A stretch of 64,000 bases of DNA, taken from positions 1-64,000 of the forward strand of contig JAGEMR010000050.1 of the NCBI GenBank assembly GCA_021030915.1, in the 5' to 3' direction. The notes below the pieces were generated by a model. That model was given only the letters and a program-made list of their open reading frames with translations. It searched no databases and was not told where the DNA came from. Position 1 is the stretch's first letter. Every line of letters starts with the position of its first letter. The translations under genes were made by a program, and so were the position numbers. Shown piece after piece: positions 22,457 through 33,009 of this stretch. The DNA is from Astrothelium macrocarpum (Eukaryota > Ascomycota > Dothideomycetes > Trypetheliales > Trypetheliaceae).

Positions 22457-22876
22457 GTATTGGTGATATTTGTGGATTTTGCCACATTTGCTGTTCATGT
22501 TGCTATATTATGCTCCAAATATCGAGATCTGGGTCGTTGCAAGGCTAGACCTTGGTCATTTGCACGACTTGAAGGGCAGCTCCAGCGCAATGGGTCTACC
22601 TCGCTCAACACAATGCGCAAGATTCTGCATTGTACACAGTTCGTGCTCTAGCAATAGGCATTATACTCTCAAGATAGTTCATCTCCATGGTCTTATTCCT
22701 TTTTGACGTAGGCTTTCCAATACAGCAATTTCAGCTTAGCCAAGGGAATGTTGATGGGTTGCGAGAGCAGGTCATGAGTCAGCTCGTACTCACAAGAGAC
22801 TAGTATATCACAGAACACCAACAAAGATGATCGTGTTTCTGTCAGGTATCGAAGGCTGCGTAGCGCCAACTTAAAC
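22457..22876. other. Convergent intergenic region; no gene seen
   Basis: 420 bp between two genes that end toward each other. No coding or repeat feature was recognised. Confidence 0.5.
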
Positions 22877-23800
22877 TTATGTGACTTTCAGATGCCAACC
22901 ATCCCAATCGTCATCGAAATCATCGTCATCCTCTCCTGACGTTTCATCATTTTGCCCGTCAGCCACCTTGTCCTTTTGCACCTCCTCTTTGCTTGACTCT
23001 TGGGTATGCTCCAGTTCGATTCTCAACGCCTCTCGTTTCTCTTTCAGCTTCCTTACTCTGTCTTCGTAATTCTCCATCTCATCAAGCTCTTCTTCCAGTT
23101 GACGAGCAGCGTCCTCTTTTTCAGCTTCAACTTCGACATCGCGCCGGCTTCGTTGAGCACTGGCTTCTTCTCTGGCCCTTGCTGCAATCTCTTCTGCAGT
23201 CACTGGGGCTGCTTCAATAGTCACTGCGGCATTGATGGCTGACATTGGGACATGCTCTGGAGGAGGCGTTGCAATTTCCCGTTCGAACGCTGCCCACTCA
23301 TCTTCATCTACTTCGCCCGGTGGCTGATTGCCGTTTGATGTAGTTTGCTTTATTGTTACGTCGGACTCAGTCTTAGATAAAGCAGCCGGCGTTTGATGAG
23401 CGGGACCCACATCCTCTTCCTGGGATTCGCCCTGGGGGGCTTCGGTTTCTAGATTTAAAGCAGGCGTTTCTTGTTGGTCATGGTCTGCTTCTTTGTCGTT
23501 TATCGTTTCTTCTGATGTGTCGTGTATGTCTTCGGCGCGAGACTTTTTTCGTTCACTCTCCTCTTCATTCACGGCTTTGCGTTTCTTCCCGCTCTGTGCT
23601 GGTACGACGTTGTCCTTCTTCCTTTGTGACTGAAGCTTGTGAGATTTCGACTGAATATGCTTTGGCCATAGTGCATCTGATTTGATTGGTAGCTCGCAAG
23701 CTTTGCACATGAGCATGCCTCCTGTCGTATAATGAGCATCTTCGTGGTCGACGCGTCGAGCGGTGCGCTCAGCACGCAGCATAGAACGTACGTCTGCCAT
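22877..23800 (-). CDS. ZNF830/CCDC16-like zinc-finger, coiled-coil protein
   Basis: A single exon of 307 residues. The start at 23800 opens 'MADVRSMLRAERTARRVDH', which matches the conserved N-terminus of the ZNF830 (CCDC16) family; an in-frame ATG 40 codons upstream adds residues without family similarity. A single U1-type C2H2 finger follows: C-x2-C-x12-H-x5-H in 'CKACELPIKSDALWPKHIQSKSH'-like sequence at about residues 30-52. A basic, probably nuclear-localising stretch (KKRK) comes next, then a long charged region, 'DEDEWAAFEREIA', a coiled coil (about 210-280) and an acidic tail ending 'WDGWHLKVT'. Family members are nuclear and linked to pre-mRNA splicing and genome stability. Confidence 0.85.
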   Translation of the reverse strand: MADVRSMLRAERTARRVDHEDAHYTTGGMLMCKACELPIKSDALWPKHIQSKSHKLQSQRKKDNVVPAQSGKKRKAVNEEESERKKSRAEDIHDTSEETINDKEADHDQQETPALNLETEAPQGESQEEDVGPAHQTPAALSKTESDVTIKQTTSNGNQPPGEVDEDEWAAFEREIATPPPEHVPMSAINAAVTIEAAPVTAEEIAARAREEASAQRSRRDVEVEAEKEDAARQLEEELDEMENYEDRVRKLKEKREALRIELEHTQESSKEEVQKDKVADGQNDETSGEDDDDFDDDWDGWHLKVT

Positions 23801-24426
23801 GGAGAAGGTAATTTGGATCGGAGTCAACTCCTTGAGAACGAAGGGCTCGCCGGCAGATCGCTTCCAAGTGAGGCTAAGGCAAGGTAGGCTCAGCAGCCAC
23901 ATCACGTGACTATTCGGCATTCCGAGCGGATTTGCAGGTCCATCTCCACTTTTGTCTTCTCCTCATTTCTTCCCGCACAACAACCCCCCCAACCTCAACC
24001 TCGCCGCGCGCAATATCACTGCACATCCGCAGTCGCGCATACTAATCGAATCATTTCAGCTACAGCTGGTCCGTTTTTTTGGTGCTACGCAAGGGCATCT
24101 GTGCAAGAGACGGTGCAAGGTGGATTGTGGACGCGTGCTCGTGCTCGTGGCGTCACCACAAAAAGGAGCTTGGGGTCACCACTATCAGTCAAACAGATCA
24201 TCTGGCGCCATCTAGCTCTTGGCCCGTGGTGCTGGCAGGTTGTGCGTGGACGGTGAAGATTTTGGCGTCCGGTTGGCTGTGATAGCTCTACTACAACTTC
24301 ATTCTGTATCGCAGTCGCCATTCTCTATTTGTAGTACCATCTCGTGTAGCCCTAAGAGCACGCCTTGTCTGCCAAGTGAGACGCTTGCCTTCTGAGTGAT
24401 AGAGCCCTTTGCATTGCGAAGAGGAC
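23801..24426. promoter_or_regulatory. Divergent intergenic region between the ZNF830-like gene and BYE1
   Basis: 626 bp separate the two starts and must contain both promoters. Open frames here (for example 23906-24256) have no recognisable similarity. No specific regulatory site could be named. Confidence 0.5.
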
Positions 24427-27123
24427 ATGGCTGGTAAGCAACGCGTCACCCACCGGAGAGTGCATCGCATCCTCCATCCTGTGGAAGCATCACGTCTGGC
24501 AAGAACACCACTGACACGCACTTCAACCTTAGAAGAGCCGCGTCGATCCGGTCGGGCGACCAAAGGTCAGCATACGAAAAATCAAGAGGCACCCGAAGCT
24601 GCTCCTCCAAAGCCAAAAGCAAAGAAAGGCAAATCCAAAAATGCCAAACAGGCTTCGTCCGAGCAAACCCCCGAGGAAGATGAGGAAGAGGATAATTCTG
24701 TCATCAGGTGTCTATGCGGCGCTACAGAAGATGAAGGTGGATATCGGATGATATGTTGTGATGGCTGTGAAGTATGGCAGCACAATATCTGCATGGGCTT
24801 GCCAGAGGAAGAACACCTTCAGCCCGATAGTTATTTCTGTGAGCAATGCCGACCAGAAAACCACAAAGAGCTTTTGGCTGCAATAAAGCGCGGCGAAAAG
24901 CCCTGGGAAGATAGGATGCGCCAGCATGAGGAGGAAGAGAAGAAGGCCAAGCGCAATCGGGGGAAAAAGGGCAAAGGCGGATCCAAGCAAGCCAAACCAA
25001 CTCATGCCAGCACGGAAGCTGTCGAAGAGCCGCCTGCTGCTCCAGTTCAAGCTGTGACAGCACCGGAAGACATTAAGAAGCGGAAATTCTCAGAGATGGA
25101 TGGTGGGCATAAAAAAGCTGGGGTGAGTAGAGACATGGCCCGCGCTGTCAACAAACTCTGTACAATTGGATGTAGCTTTACTGATTGCAAAAAGGATGCT
25201 GCGGAACGCGCAGTACGTCGACACTCGGAATCTACTAAAGACTCTCGTCGACGATCCTCTGCAATAAAAGCCGAATCTCCGACAGTGCAGCAGCAGCATG
25301 ACCTACCAGATGCTCAAACTCAATTGTTACAGGCAGTCGACCAATTACCCAAAGAGAGGAGGGGTGTAGGCGATGCTTTGCTCAAAGTAATTGCAGATTT
25401 AATTCGGCAGACATCACGTCAAGGCAATTATAGAATTCCAGACGGCCAAACGGCCGATTCCCTGGGCAACCACCATGCTTTGCGTATTGAGTATTCACTA
25501 TTTATGAACCATTGCGGCACATCATCTGCTCCCACTCAGGCTTACAAAAACCAATTTCGGGAAATCAATGCAAATCTTAAGCGGAATCCCACGTTACTCA
25601 GTAGAGTCCTGCAAGGCTCTCTCACACCAGACGAGCTCTCGACAATGTCATCAACCGATATGGCAACGGAGGAGAGGCAGAAGGAGATGGCTGCAATCAA
25701 GGAGCAGAATGAAAAGCAAGCGACCCTGGTAGAAGAACAAAAGCCACGCGTACGCAAGACACACAAGGGCGATGAGTTGATCGAAGATGAGAGACAGGCA
25801 GATTCCGTCTTTGCTCCACCTCCGCCAGCGCGAAGAAATACGGAAGATGTCGCAATGGCTAATGCCTCGGAGGGCCAGTTTAGCCCAACAGTATCAGAAC
25901 ATCCTGGTGGGGCCTCAGAAAAGCCTACATCAATCGAGACCACGGCCGCAGCGCAGCAGCGACGAGACTCGTCAACCTTTAACATCAATAACGTTTGGTC
26001 GAGCGTCCAATCACCCACTGAGCAGTCTCGCCCTCTTAGCCAACCGCCCCGACGACGTAGTTCCGGCGCGCCCAAGCAGCAAGCCAATGGTACCTCACAA
26101 GGCCTTCAGCAGTCTGTAGAAGACCCAGAAATCGATCGCATGCTCCGTGATGAGCCAGACGAAGAAGCCTACTCACCTGCCGATACCTCGGAGCCCATGG
26201 GTCTCTGGCGAGGCGACGTGCACATGAATTCCATAGCTCGTTTCCCTGTCATTGCAACTCATGCAGCTGGCGCGGAGTTTTCGGATTATCAACCTTATCC
26301 CACTCTGCTCCCTTCATTGTTAGAAGTAGACGGCAGGCTCGGTAAAGATGTCGCCGACAAATATTTGTGTGACCTACAGCATAGCAAGACCAGCGATGTA
26401 TCCGTCCTCAACCTGGGCCTCGCTAGCAGCGACCCAGCCATGAGGGTCGAATTTGAGCGCTTCTTCGAGTATTTCCACGGCCGCAGTCGTTACGCCGTCG
26501 TGGGAAAGCCGGGCCACGAAATAGTGCGCGACATCTACATCTCCCCCGTCGAGGTCGGCATGCGCACTCTGCCTCCCCATGTCGACCTGCTCGAGGTCAA
26601 CAACATCGAGCAGCCCATCCCCGAGCGCATGCTCCTGGTCACCATCGTGGTGAAGCGCATGGACGCCGGCCCCAACCAGACGACTCCCCAAGCCCATCGA
26701 CCCGACGAAGCGAGTCCCATCAACGCGGGTCCGGGCACGACTCCCCAGGCCGTCCCAGGCGCCGCTCAGGCCATTGTCGCAGGCAGACCTCCTATTTCCA
26801 CCTATGGGTCCCCGCTGCCCACCACGCCCCAGCAGCCGGCGGTGCATGCCCACCCGCCGCCGGCAGCAGCAGCAGCAGCTCCAGCGGCGTACCAGTTCGC
26901 GCTGCCATGCCAAGAGCGCGCTTTTCGCGTGCTCGGCCCCGACCTGTTCCAGGCGCCCGTGGTGGCGAACCTGCTGGGCGTGACGCCCGAGATCAGCGAA
27001 GAGCAGTTGGCGAATCTGAAGGATCTGCTGGAGAAGAATCCCGAGACGAGGGAGAGCATCGAGGCGTTGGGCAAAGTGTTGAAGGCGAAGAATGAGGCGG
27101 ATGGACAGCAGGGTGTTGCGTGA
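24427..27123 (+). CDS. BYE1: BYE1-like transcription elongation regulator (PHD, TFIIS central and SPOC domains)
   Basis: An intronless gene of 898 residues. A PHD finger spans about residues 93-143 with the C4-H-C3 pattern (CLC, CCDGC, WQHNIC, FCEQC). A TFIIS central domain covers about 300-440 ('ALRIEYSLFMNHCG', 'NLKRNPTLLSRVLQGSLTPDELSTMS', then 'THKGDEL'). A SPOC domain lies at about 590-750 ('LWRGDVHMNSIARFPV', 'FFEYFHGRSRYAVVGK'). This order is that of yeast Bye1, which binds RNA polymerase II and H3K4me3 chromatin. Low-complexity Pro/Gln/Ala linkers separate the domains. A TTG 18 nt upstream extends the frame, but the ATG at 24427 is preferred. From about 26400 onward third codon positions become strongly G/C, unlike the first two thirds. 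Confidence 0.9.
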   Translation: MAGKQRVTHRRVHRILHPVEASRLARTPLTRTSTLEEPRRSGRATKGQHTKNQEAPEAAPPKPKAKKGKSKNAKQASSEQTPEEDEEEDNSVIRCLCGATEDEGGYRMICCDGCEVWQHNICMGLPEEEHLQPDSYFCEQCRPENHKELLAAIKRGEKPWEDRMRQHEEEEKKAKRNRGKKGKGGSKQAKPTHASTEAVEEPPAAPVQAVTAPEDIKKRKFSEMDGGHKKAGVSRDMARAVNKLCTIGCSFTDCKKDAAERAVRRHSESTKDSRRRSSAIKAESPTVQQQHDLPDAQTQLLQAVDQLPKERRGVGDALLKVIADLIRQTSRQGNYRIPDGQTADSLGNHHALRIEYSLFMNHCGTSSAPTQAYKNQFREINANLKRNPTLLSRVLQGSLTPDELSTMSSTDMATEERQKEMAAIKEQNEKQATLVEEQKPRVRKTHKGDELIEDERQADSVFAPPPPARRNTEDVAMANASEGQFSPTVSEHPGGASEKPTSIETTAAAQQRRDSSTFNINNVWSSVQSPTEQSRPLSQPPRRRSSGAPKQQANGTSQGLQQSVEDPEIDRMLRDEPDEEAYSPADTSEPMGLWRGDVHMNSIARFPVIATHAAGAEFSDYQPYPTLLPSLLEVDGRLGKDVADKYLCDLQHSKTSDVSVLNLGLASSDPAMRVEFERFFEYFHGRSRYAVVGKPGHEIVRDIYISPVEVGMRTLPPHVDLLEVNNIEQPIPERMLLVTIVVKRMDAGPNQTTPQAHRPDEASPINAGPGTTPQAVPGAAQAIVAGRPPISTYGSPLPTTPQQPAVHAHPPPAAAAAAPAAYQFALPCQERAFRVLGPDLFQAPVVANLLGVTPEISEEQLANLKDLLEKNPETRESIEALGKVLKAKNEADGQQGVA

Positions 27124-28213
27124 GTGGGGTGAGCAGCAAGGTGTTTGCTTAAGGTTATGAACGCCCAGGGTACACGATGAATCCCTGTACCTTACCCATT
27201 AGCTGATGGGGTTTACTTGCTTGTGTATTACATATTACTATTTGATTTAATGCGGAAGAAGAGAGTGATGGATAGGTAGGAAAGGCGGTCTTTGCTGGAG
27301 TTTGTCGGAATTGGAGATACCATGATGCCAGAAGGTGGCAACACTCTCCTTCTCTCAGAAAGCAAATTTAAGTTTCAATCTACACCAAATCTCCCATCAA
27401 GCGATCATGGCATTCTTCCTCCTGCAGGTCGAGGTCGCTTAAGGATGCCGTTCGACTATAAGATGATCTTTACATTAGTAGTTGCCGTAAGGGGCCATCG
27501 GTAAGGCAAGTCTGCATGTGCAAATGCTCCTAAAATCTGCGATTCATCGAATGCGGACGGCACTACAACTACGCGACTATAACGGCTACAGGAATATGAT
27601 CACGCGTCAGCAAGTTGAGCTGAGCAATCCGTAATGTCTCATTTCAACATCCCCAGCGGCCGGATTACCGTTGCAGAGGCTAACTGTCAGAAATTCCAAG
27701 TCCACGCTGATGGGAAGCGGATCGGGTCCTTGCGCTCGAGCTTATCGACAACGTCATCCCAAGAACTCGACACTGCACAAACTCAAAGGCCTCCGCTGGG
27801 TGTTGTCAGCAGCCAGGAGGAAACAACGCAGTGGTGCCAGCGCTGAAGCCCGGAAAATTTCCGCGTGCGATATCGGACTTGTATCTCCATTTTTTTCCCC
27901 CTCATGACTCACGAAGGGCCATAGAGATGGTGAGGTTGAATTCAAAATTGCATTAGATTTAAGTCCGCTATATATCCGGTGGACCGATTGCGAATCGTTC
28001 TTGCCTTAATCTCGCTAGTAAATAAATTAGCAGACTCTTTTGGTGCTCTTTCCATGCGATCTTGGTAATGAAAATTCTCCTTTCAGCAAGTTTCTGCCCT
28101 TTATGAACCCACGCCTTCTGCAATTGCCATTGTCCCACAAACTTTGATTTTTAGTACACATACTCAGGTAGCCAATCGAGGCCGCTGCATCGCTCCGTGG
28201 CGAATCAAGAGCG
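27124..28213. other. Intergenic region; no gene seen
   Basis: 1,090 bp between BYE1 and the DHA1 transporter. Open frames at 27292-27504, 27634-27846 and 27671-27907 overlap each other and match nothing recognised. Confidence 0.5.
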
Positions 28214-31011
28214 ATGGCGGAAGACCCAGAAAAGCATCACGCCCCTTCAGAACAGACGGTGCAGCAACACTCGATAAATGTAGCGAGAGACTTGGAATCG
28301 GGCAAAAGCACAGAAGAAGCGATGCCACATTCAGTTGGCGACAGAAACAGTGATGTATTAGATGTCGACCGCGACGCAGAACAGACGATTAGCTCGCCAC
28401 CGAACGCGGAGCGGGACAAACGATTTGAAGTCAGCTTCGATGGCGACGACGACCCTCTGAATCCCAGGAGCAAGACGAAGCTACAGAAATGGATCATTAC
28501 GCTTATAGTATCCTCGTGTAGTTTCTGCGTGTAAGCAAAAAGCCAATAGCAAATCACATGGGGACGGCAAAATATAGAAAAATTCTGCACGGATTTTGAC
28601 CAAACAATTTTTTTTTCATTTACAGAACATGCGCGTCCACGTTGTATACGAGTACATACGACCAGCTAGAGCACCGATTCCGCACGTCGAGGGAGGTTGC
28701 CACAATAGGCTTGACGACTTTCGTTTTGGGCCTGGCCGTCGGGCCCATGATGCTGTCGCCGCTATCTGAGGTATATCTCATATATCTCAAATCTCCCCAA
28801 CCCCCCATGAAACGATAGAGTTTTGGGTAAACGAGAGATGCTAACGAGATTGGGTTTCAAAGTTCTACGGCAGACGTCCTGTCTACATTGGCTCGTTTCT
28901 GCTGTTTCTGATCTGGCTGATACCGAGCGCCGTTGCGCCGAACGTGCAGACCGAGATTATTGGCCGGTTTTTCGATGGATTGGTTGGCAGGCGAGTCATG
29001 TGAACCTTAATTTTGGGGGGCAAAACAGACCCAAGGCTGACGCTGATTCGCCGGAGCAGCGCATTCTTGTCAGTGGCCGGGGGCACAGTAGGGGACATGT
29101 TCGCAAGGCATGAGCTGTCGGCGCCCATGATGGTAAGATTGCTTTGGCCCATGCATGATCGGCTTCCGAAACATCTGATTCCTTGGCCCAGATCTACACT
29201 GCGTCTCCCTTTACGGGACCAGAACTGGGGCCCCTCATAGGCGGATTTGTCAACCAGTTCGCAGACTGGCGATGGACGTTTTACGTCCTGCTGATAGCGG
29301 CCGGCGTCGAATTAGCCCTAATTATTTTCTTCGTTCCCGAGACTTACTATCCCGTGTTGCTACGTCAGAAGGCGCAACGACTGCGGAAGGAAACAGGGAA
29401 CGAGGCGTGGTATGCGCCAATAGAGGTCATGGACAGATCTATCGCCAAGACCGTGCTGTGGTCCTGCATAAGGCCTTTCCAGCTTCTGGCCCTGGAGCCG
29501 ATGTGCCTGAATCTGTGCTTGCTGTCCGCAATCCTGCTCGGCATCCTGTACCTCTTCTTCGGCGCCTTTGCATTGGTCTTTCAAAACAATCACGGTTTCA
29601 ACCTCTGGCAGACTGGACTTACCTTTATGGGCATCTTCGTGGGCATGGTCATAGGCATCTGCTGCGACCCCCTCTGGCGTCGAAACTATGCGCGACTGGT
29701 GCGCGAGCGGGAAAAAGCCGGAGGTGAACCTGGCGGTTCCGAGCCCGAATTTAGACTTCCGCCAACGATTGCGGGAGCTATTTTGGTGACTGTGGGGTTA
29801 TTTGGATTTGCATGGACGACGTATCCATGGGTACGTCGAGAGTTCCAGCTAATTGTTGCCTTGCTTCCGTGACTGGGAATAGATTTGGACTAATGTGAGA
29901 TGCTGCCCCTAGGTTCATTGGATTGGTGGGTACATTGCATTGCACTTCGATACATACCGACCCAATGCGGGCTTAGACGCAAAGTCATTGCGCGCGCCTC
30001 TCAGCACAATACGAACGCTCTCAATGACGAATTAAGCGACAGAGAGAGAGATAGAGAGAGATAGGTGGCACCGTGACCATATTAGAAAAAAAAAGGTCCG
30101 GTCATATCTGCCCCGCGCATACACAAAACGTGGGCGGCTCTTATCTTCTATGACGTTTCGGAGAGGCGATTCCATGTGAGGAATGCAATGGGCAAGGTCT
30201 GCCTGGCTGTCAGGTTGAAACAAGCACGTTAGTGCGGACCGGCCCTTTGAGTGTGACGCCTTCTCGGACGCTTGCGAAGATCTAAACGTCTTTGAGATAG
30301 CCGGCAAGCTCAGTTCGCCGCTGTTCGGAGGCGTTCAGCGGCATATTGGCTTAGCGTCTATACATTCTGGGGGACTGCGGTGCTACTGCCGCACCTACTC
30401 CCTTTCCTTCATAGTCGGATAAAAGCTAACGTGATTCTTGCAGTTCCAATCGTTTTATCCGGCTTGTTCGGTCTAGGGTAGGATGGGCCCGCATCATTGT
30501 GCATGTTGAAGAATAGGACTGCTGACTTTTTGCTCCAGCAATATTTGGTGCTTCTCCGGGATCTTCACGTTTCTGGTCGACTGTGTTCGTCTCTCCACAG
30601 GTCAACATTGGACCTCGCAGCAAATGATTAACGGTAGCCACAGTATCCCTTGTTCTCGGCGAGTGCGTTAGCGTCGAACTCGTTCACACGGAGCATCTTC
30701 GCAGCTTCATTTCCGCTGTTTGGCGTGCAAATGTACAACAGTGAGTACGAGGCCGGTGAAACCGTCGAGCAGCACGGTGGAGGAGCGGTCAAAGAAAAGC
30801 TAATGAAATGCTCTTTGTTTTCTCCAGATCTAGGATACCAATGGGCGAGCAGCCTACTGGCCTTCCTGGCCTTGGCCATGACCCCATTTGTGAGTTGCCC
30901 CGGGCCCGACAGAGCGGTACGGGTCAGGTCGCTAATGCAGCTGGCCAGCCATACCTTTTCTTCAAGTTCGGTAAGCGCCTCCGGGGTCGTAGCAGGTTTG
31001 CCAAATCGTGA
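28214..31011 (+). CDS. Major facilitator multidrug/polyamine transporter, DHA1 (drug:H+ antiporter-1) family
   Basis: Eleven exons give 538 residues: 28214-28530, 28626-28770, 28863-28990, 29060-29132, 29192-29830, 29913-29925, 30444-30477, 30539-30584, 30644-30740, 30828-30889 and 30949-31011. Frame is kept at every junction. The N-terminal 85 residues are acidic and cytosolic. DHA1 landmarks are 'DDPLNPRSKTKLQKW', 'GLAVGPMMLSPLSEFYGRRPVY', 'GRFFDGLVGSAFLSVAGGTVGDMF', 'SPFTGPELGPLIGGFV' and the C-terminal 'LFFKFGKRLRGRSRFAKS'. Three oddities: intron 28991-29059 starts GC, not GT; exon 29913-29925 is only 13 nt; and intron 29926-30443 is 518 bp. Substrate unknown; family members export drugs, polyamines or toxic metabolites at the plasma membrane. 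Confidence 0.88.
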
Positions 31012-31731
31012 TGGGCCGTGGTAGTAGATGCGCGTCAGGGAAAGAGGGGAGGGTGCAGGCATAGAAAAGATAGACTCAATGCAGCGGATGCATGGCGCCT
31101 GTCGCACGGCTTGCCAGTCCATAGAACCTGCTTCTCGCCCCCTTCTTTGGGCGCCCCATCATGCGATTGCCACGTGATACAGCGGCGCCACCGCCAGGTA
31201 GATCTCGTGCGACCGGGTGCGCGCGCAGCTGGTAGCCATTCAGAGGCCACGGCCGCTTCGGGATGCCTCGGTGAGTGCGACGATAGGCTCGGACGGGGTG
31301 CCCAGCACGGGCAGAACGTGGCCGCCGTGGGTTTGGCGTGCTGAGCCAAAGCAGACAATGGGGGGGGAGGAGATGTGGGTGTGCGTGCGCGTGTGTGTCG
31401 CTGGCCAGCATCTGCTATACCGGACTGTATCTGCCAGGATCTGACAGGATGCAGACAGGACAGGCTGTGGAGGTGCAGTCGAAGCTTCCAAGGGCCTTCT
31501 CCCCGAAAAGAAGGTTTGCGAGCACGGGCAAAAAAGCAAGCCGCCCGTCCCAATTAGATCGGGCACGAACGGCACCCCGGCCGGCTCGATTCCCAAAGCA
31601 GAGGGCACGGGAGAGGATGAGAATGAGGGAAGTGGAGGAGCACCAGAGCTCGGTCGCTGGGGCGCTGAGGCGCTGGGGTGGGAGGTGGCACGCCGGCGTG
31701 GGCTGCCACTGGGCTGGGGTGCTGCGGTGCT

Positions 31732-31759
31732 GGGGTGCGAGGGTGCGAGGGTGCGAGGG
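31732..31759 (+). promoter_or_regulatory. Canonical G-quadruplex-type motif upstream of ERT1
   Basis: Four G-runs (31732-31735, 31741-31743, 31749-31751, 31757-31759) are separated by three identical TGCGA spacers, which satisfies the G3+ N1-7 folding rule. It lies about 1.25 kb before the ERT1 start, on the same strand. Confidence 0.6.
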
Positions 31760-31849
31760 CGTGGTGACAAGGTTGTGTCCGCTGCCGCCGCCGGGCCGAG
31801 GCGACGTCGGAGGGGTCGAGGGTGCGCACCTCCACATCTCAGCACCGCA

Positions 31850-31935
31850 CCACACATCCACACATCCACACATCCACACCTCAGCACCTCAGCACCTCAG
31901 CAGCAGCAGCAGCAGCAGCACCAGCAGCACCACCG
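31850..31935. repeat. Compound microsatellite: CACATCCA, CTCAGCAC and CAG units
   Basis: Three tandem blocks run into each other: about three 8-bp CACATCCA units, three CTCAGCAC units, then about ten CAG/CAC triplets ending near 31935. It lies in the ERT1 upstream region and is not inside a supported coding frame. Confidence 0.85.
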
Positions 31936-33009
31936 CCCATCTTCCGTGACGGCCTAGGCACACACGCACCCCCGCGCACACCTGCCCGTAGGCCCCATTG
32001 GCATATCACATTAGCACATTGGCTCGTCAGGACTTGACTACATAAGCACGTAGAACACAGGCCACATCGTGACATCCTACTCGTCCATCCCCTCCAGACA
32101 GCCCCCCCCTCGCCCGCCCTCTCTTCGCCTTACCTATCGCGGCGCATCGGCGGATCAGCGCTGGGTGGACTGGCTGGTGGTGTGAGATTGCGCGAGCCCT
32201 GTCCCACTGCGTCAGAGACAGCATCGGCCCTGATCCCAGCCTACAAACCCGTCGACACGCACCCGCTCTTCTGCCCTTCCTCGTATTCGACGGCTGCCCA
32301 CATCACCACTCACCTGCCCTGCCCTTCCCACCCCGAAATTGCTCTTTCCCAGACGCACGACTCAGCACCGGCAGCATGGGACCGACTGGCTGCCCACGGC
32401 CATGAAGAGTCTAAGCGAGCGTTGTACAACGCCGCGCTTGGGAATCCGCATGCACTACCCCGGGCCTCACATTGCTGCAGAAGCCTGCCATCCTTACTTC
32501 CCAGCCTGAAAGGCGAGCCAGCGCCACGGAATTCGAGCGCCAACAGATTCGGCCAGATAGTGGGTGCAGTATCAGCGATCGCGAGCCGCCTTTGCAGCAC
32601 GCCCCCGTGGAGCAACAGCTAGCTGAGCGCGTCGCACAAACCACCGGCAGCTGCAGCTATTGATCCAGACTTGACGACCCAGCAATACCATCAGACTCGG
32701 CCAGGGGCACGGCTTTTTGGAATTTCATCCCCCTGCCCCCATCGCCACCAGCGAGCCGTCATCCGCTCCACCAGCTCGTACTCATTGGAGCCTTGGATGA
32801 TCCACGACGGGGGGGCACACACGCGCCCAGGGAAAGCCCTTAGATCACCGGGGGCGGATACGCACAGCATTTCGAGCTTGGGGCTACAACATACACGACG
32901 GGTGCGCAGCACGCTGGCAACACACGCAGACGCAGCGACCATCCACACCGCATCCTCCGGAGCCTTGGATGCTTCTCCGAACAACGCGGATCCCCTGGGA
33001 AAGGATATT

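Larger units (their letters stand above)
31012..33009. promoter_or_regulatory. Long G+C-rich non-coding region upstream of ERT1
   Basis: Almost 2 kb without a credible gene. Many overlapping open frames on both strands (31240-31887, 31338-31949, 32182-32622 and others) reflect base composition and tandem repeats. It must contain the ERT1 promoter and leader. The ERT1 frame is open upstream to 32671 without a stop, but that extension does not resemble the family's N-terminus. Confidence 0.5.

Noticed and set aside
26374..26913. 179-codon antisense open frame over BYE1
   Set aside because: Same GC3-driven artefact over a conserved SPOC domain.
29926..30443. Inverted repeat TAGACGC / GCGTCTA as a MITE in the long transporter intron
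   Set aside because: Only seven bases match and no target duplication was found; chance is likely.
31240..31949. Several long overlapping open frames on both strands
   Set aside because: Built from tandem repeats and G+C-rich sequence; no motif, and frames on both strands cannot all be real.
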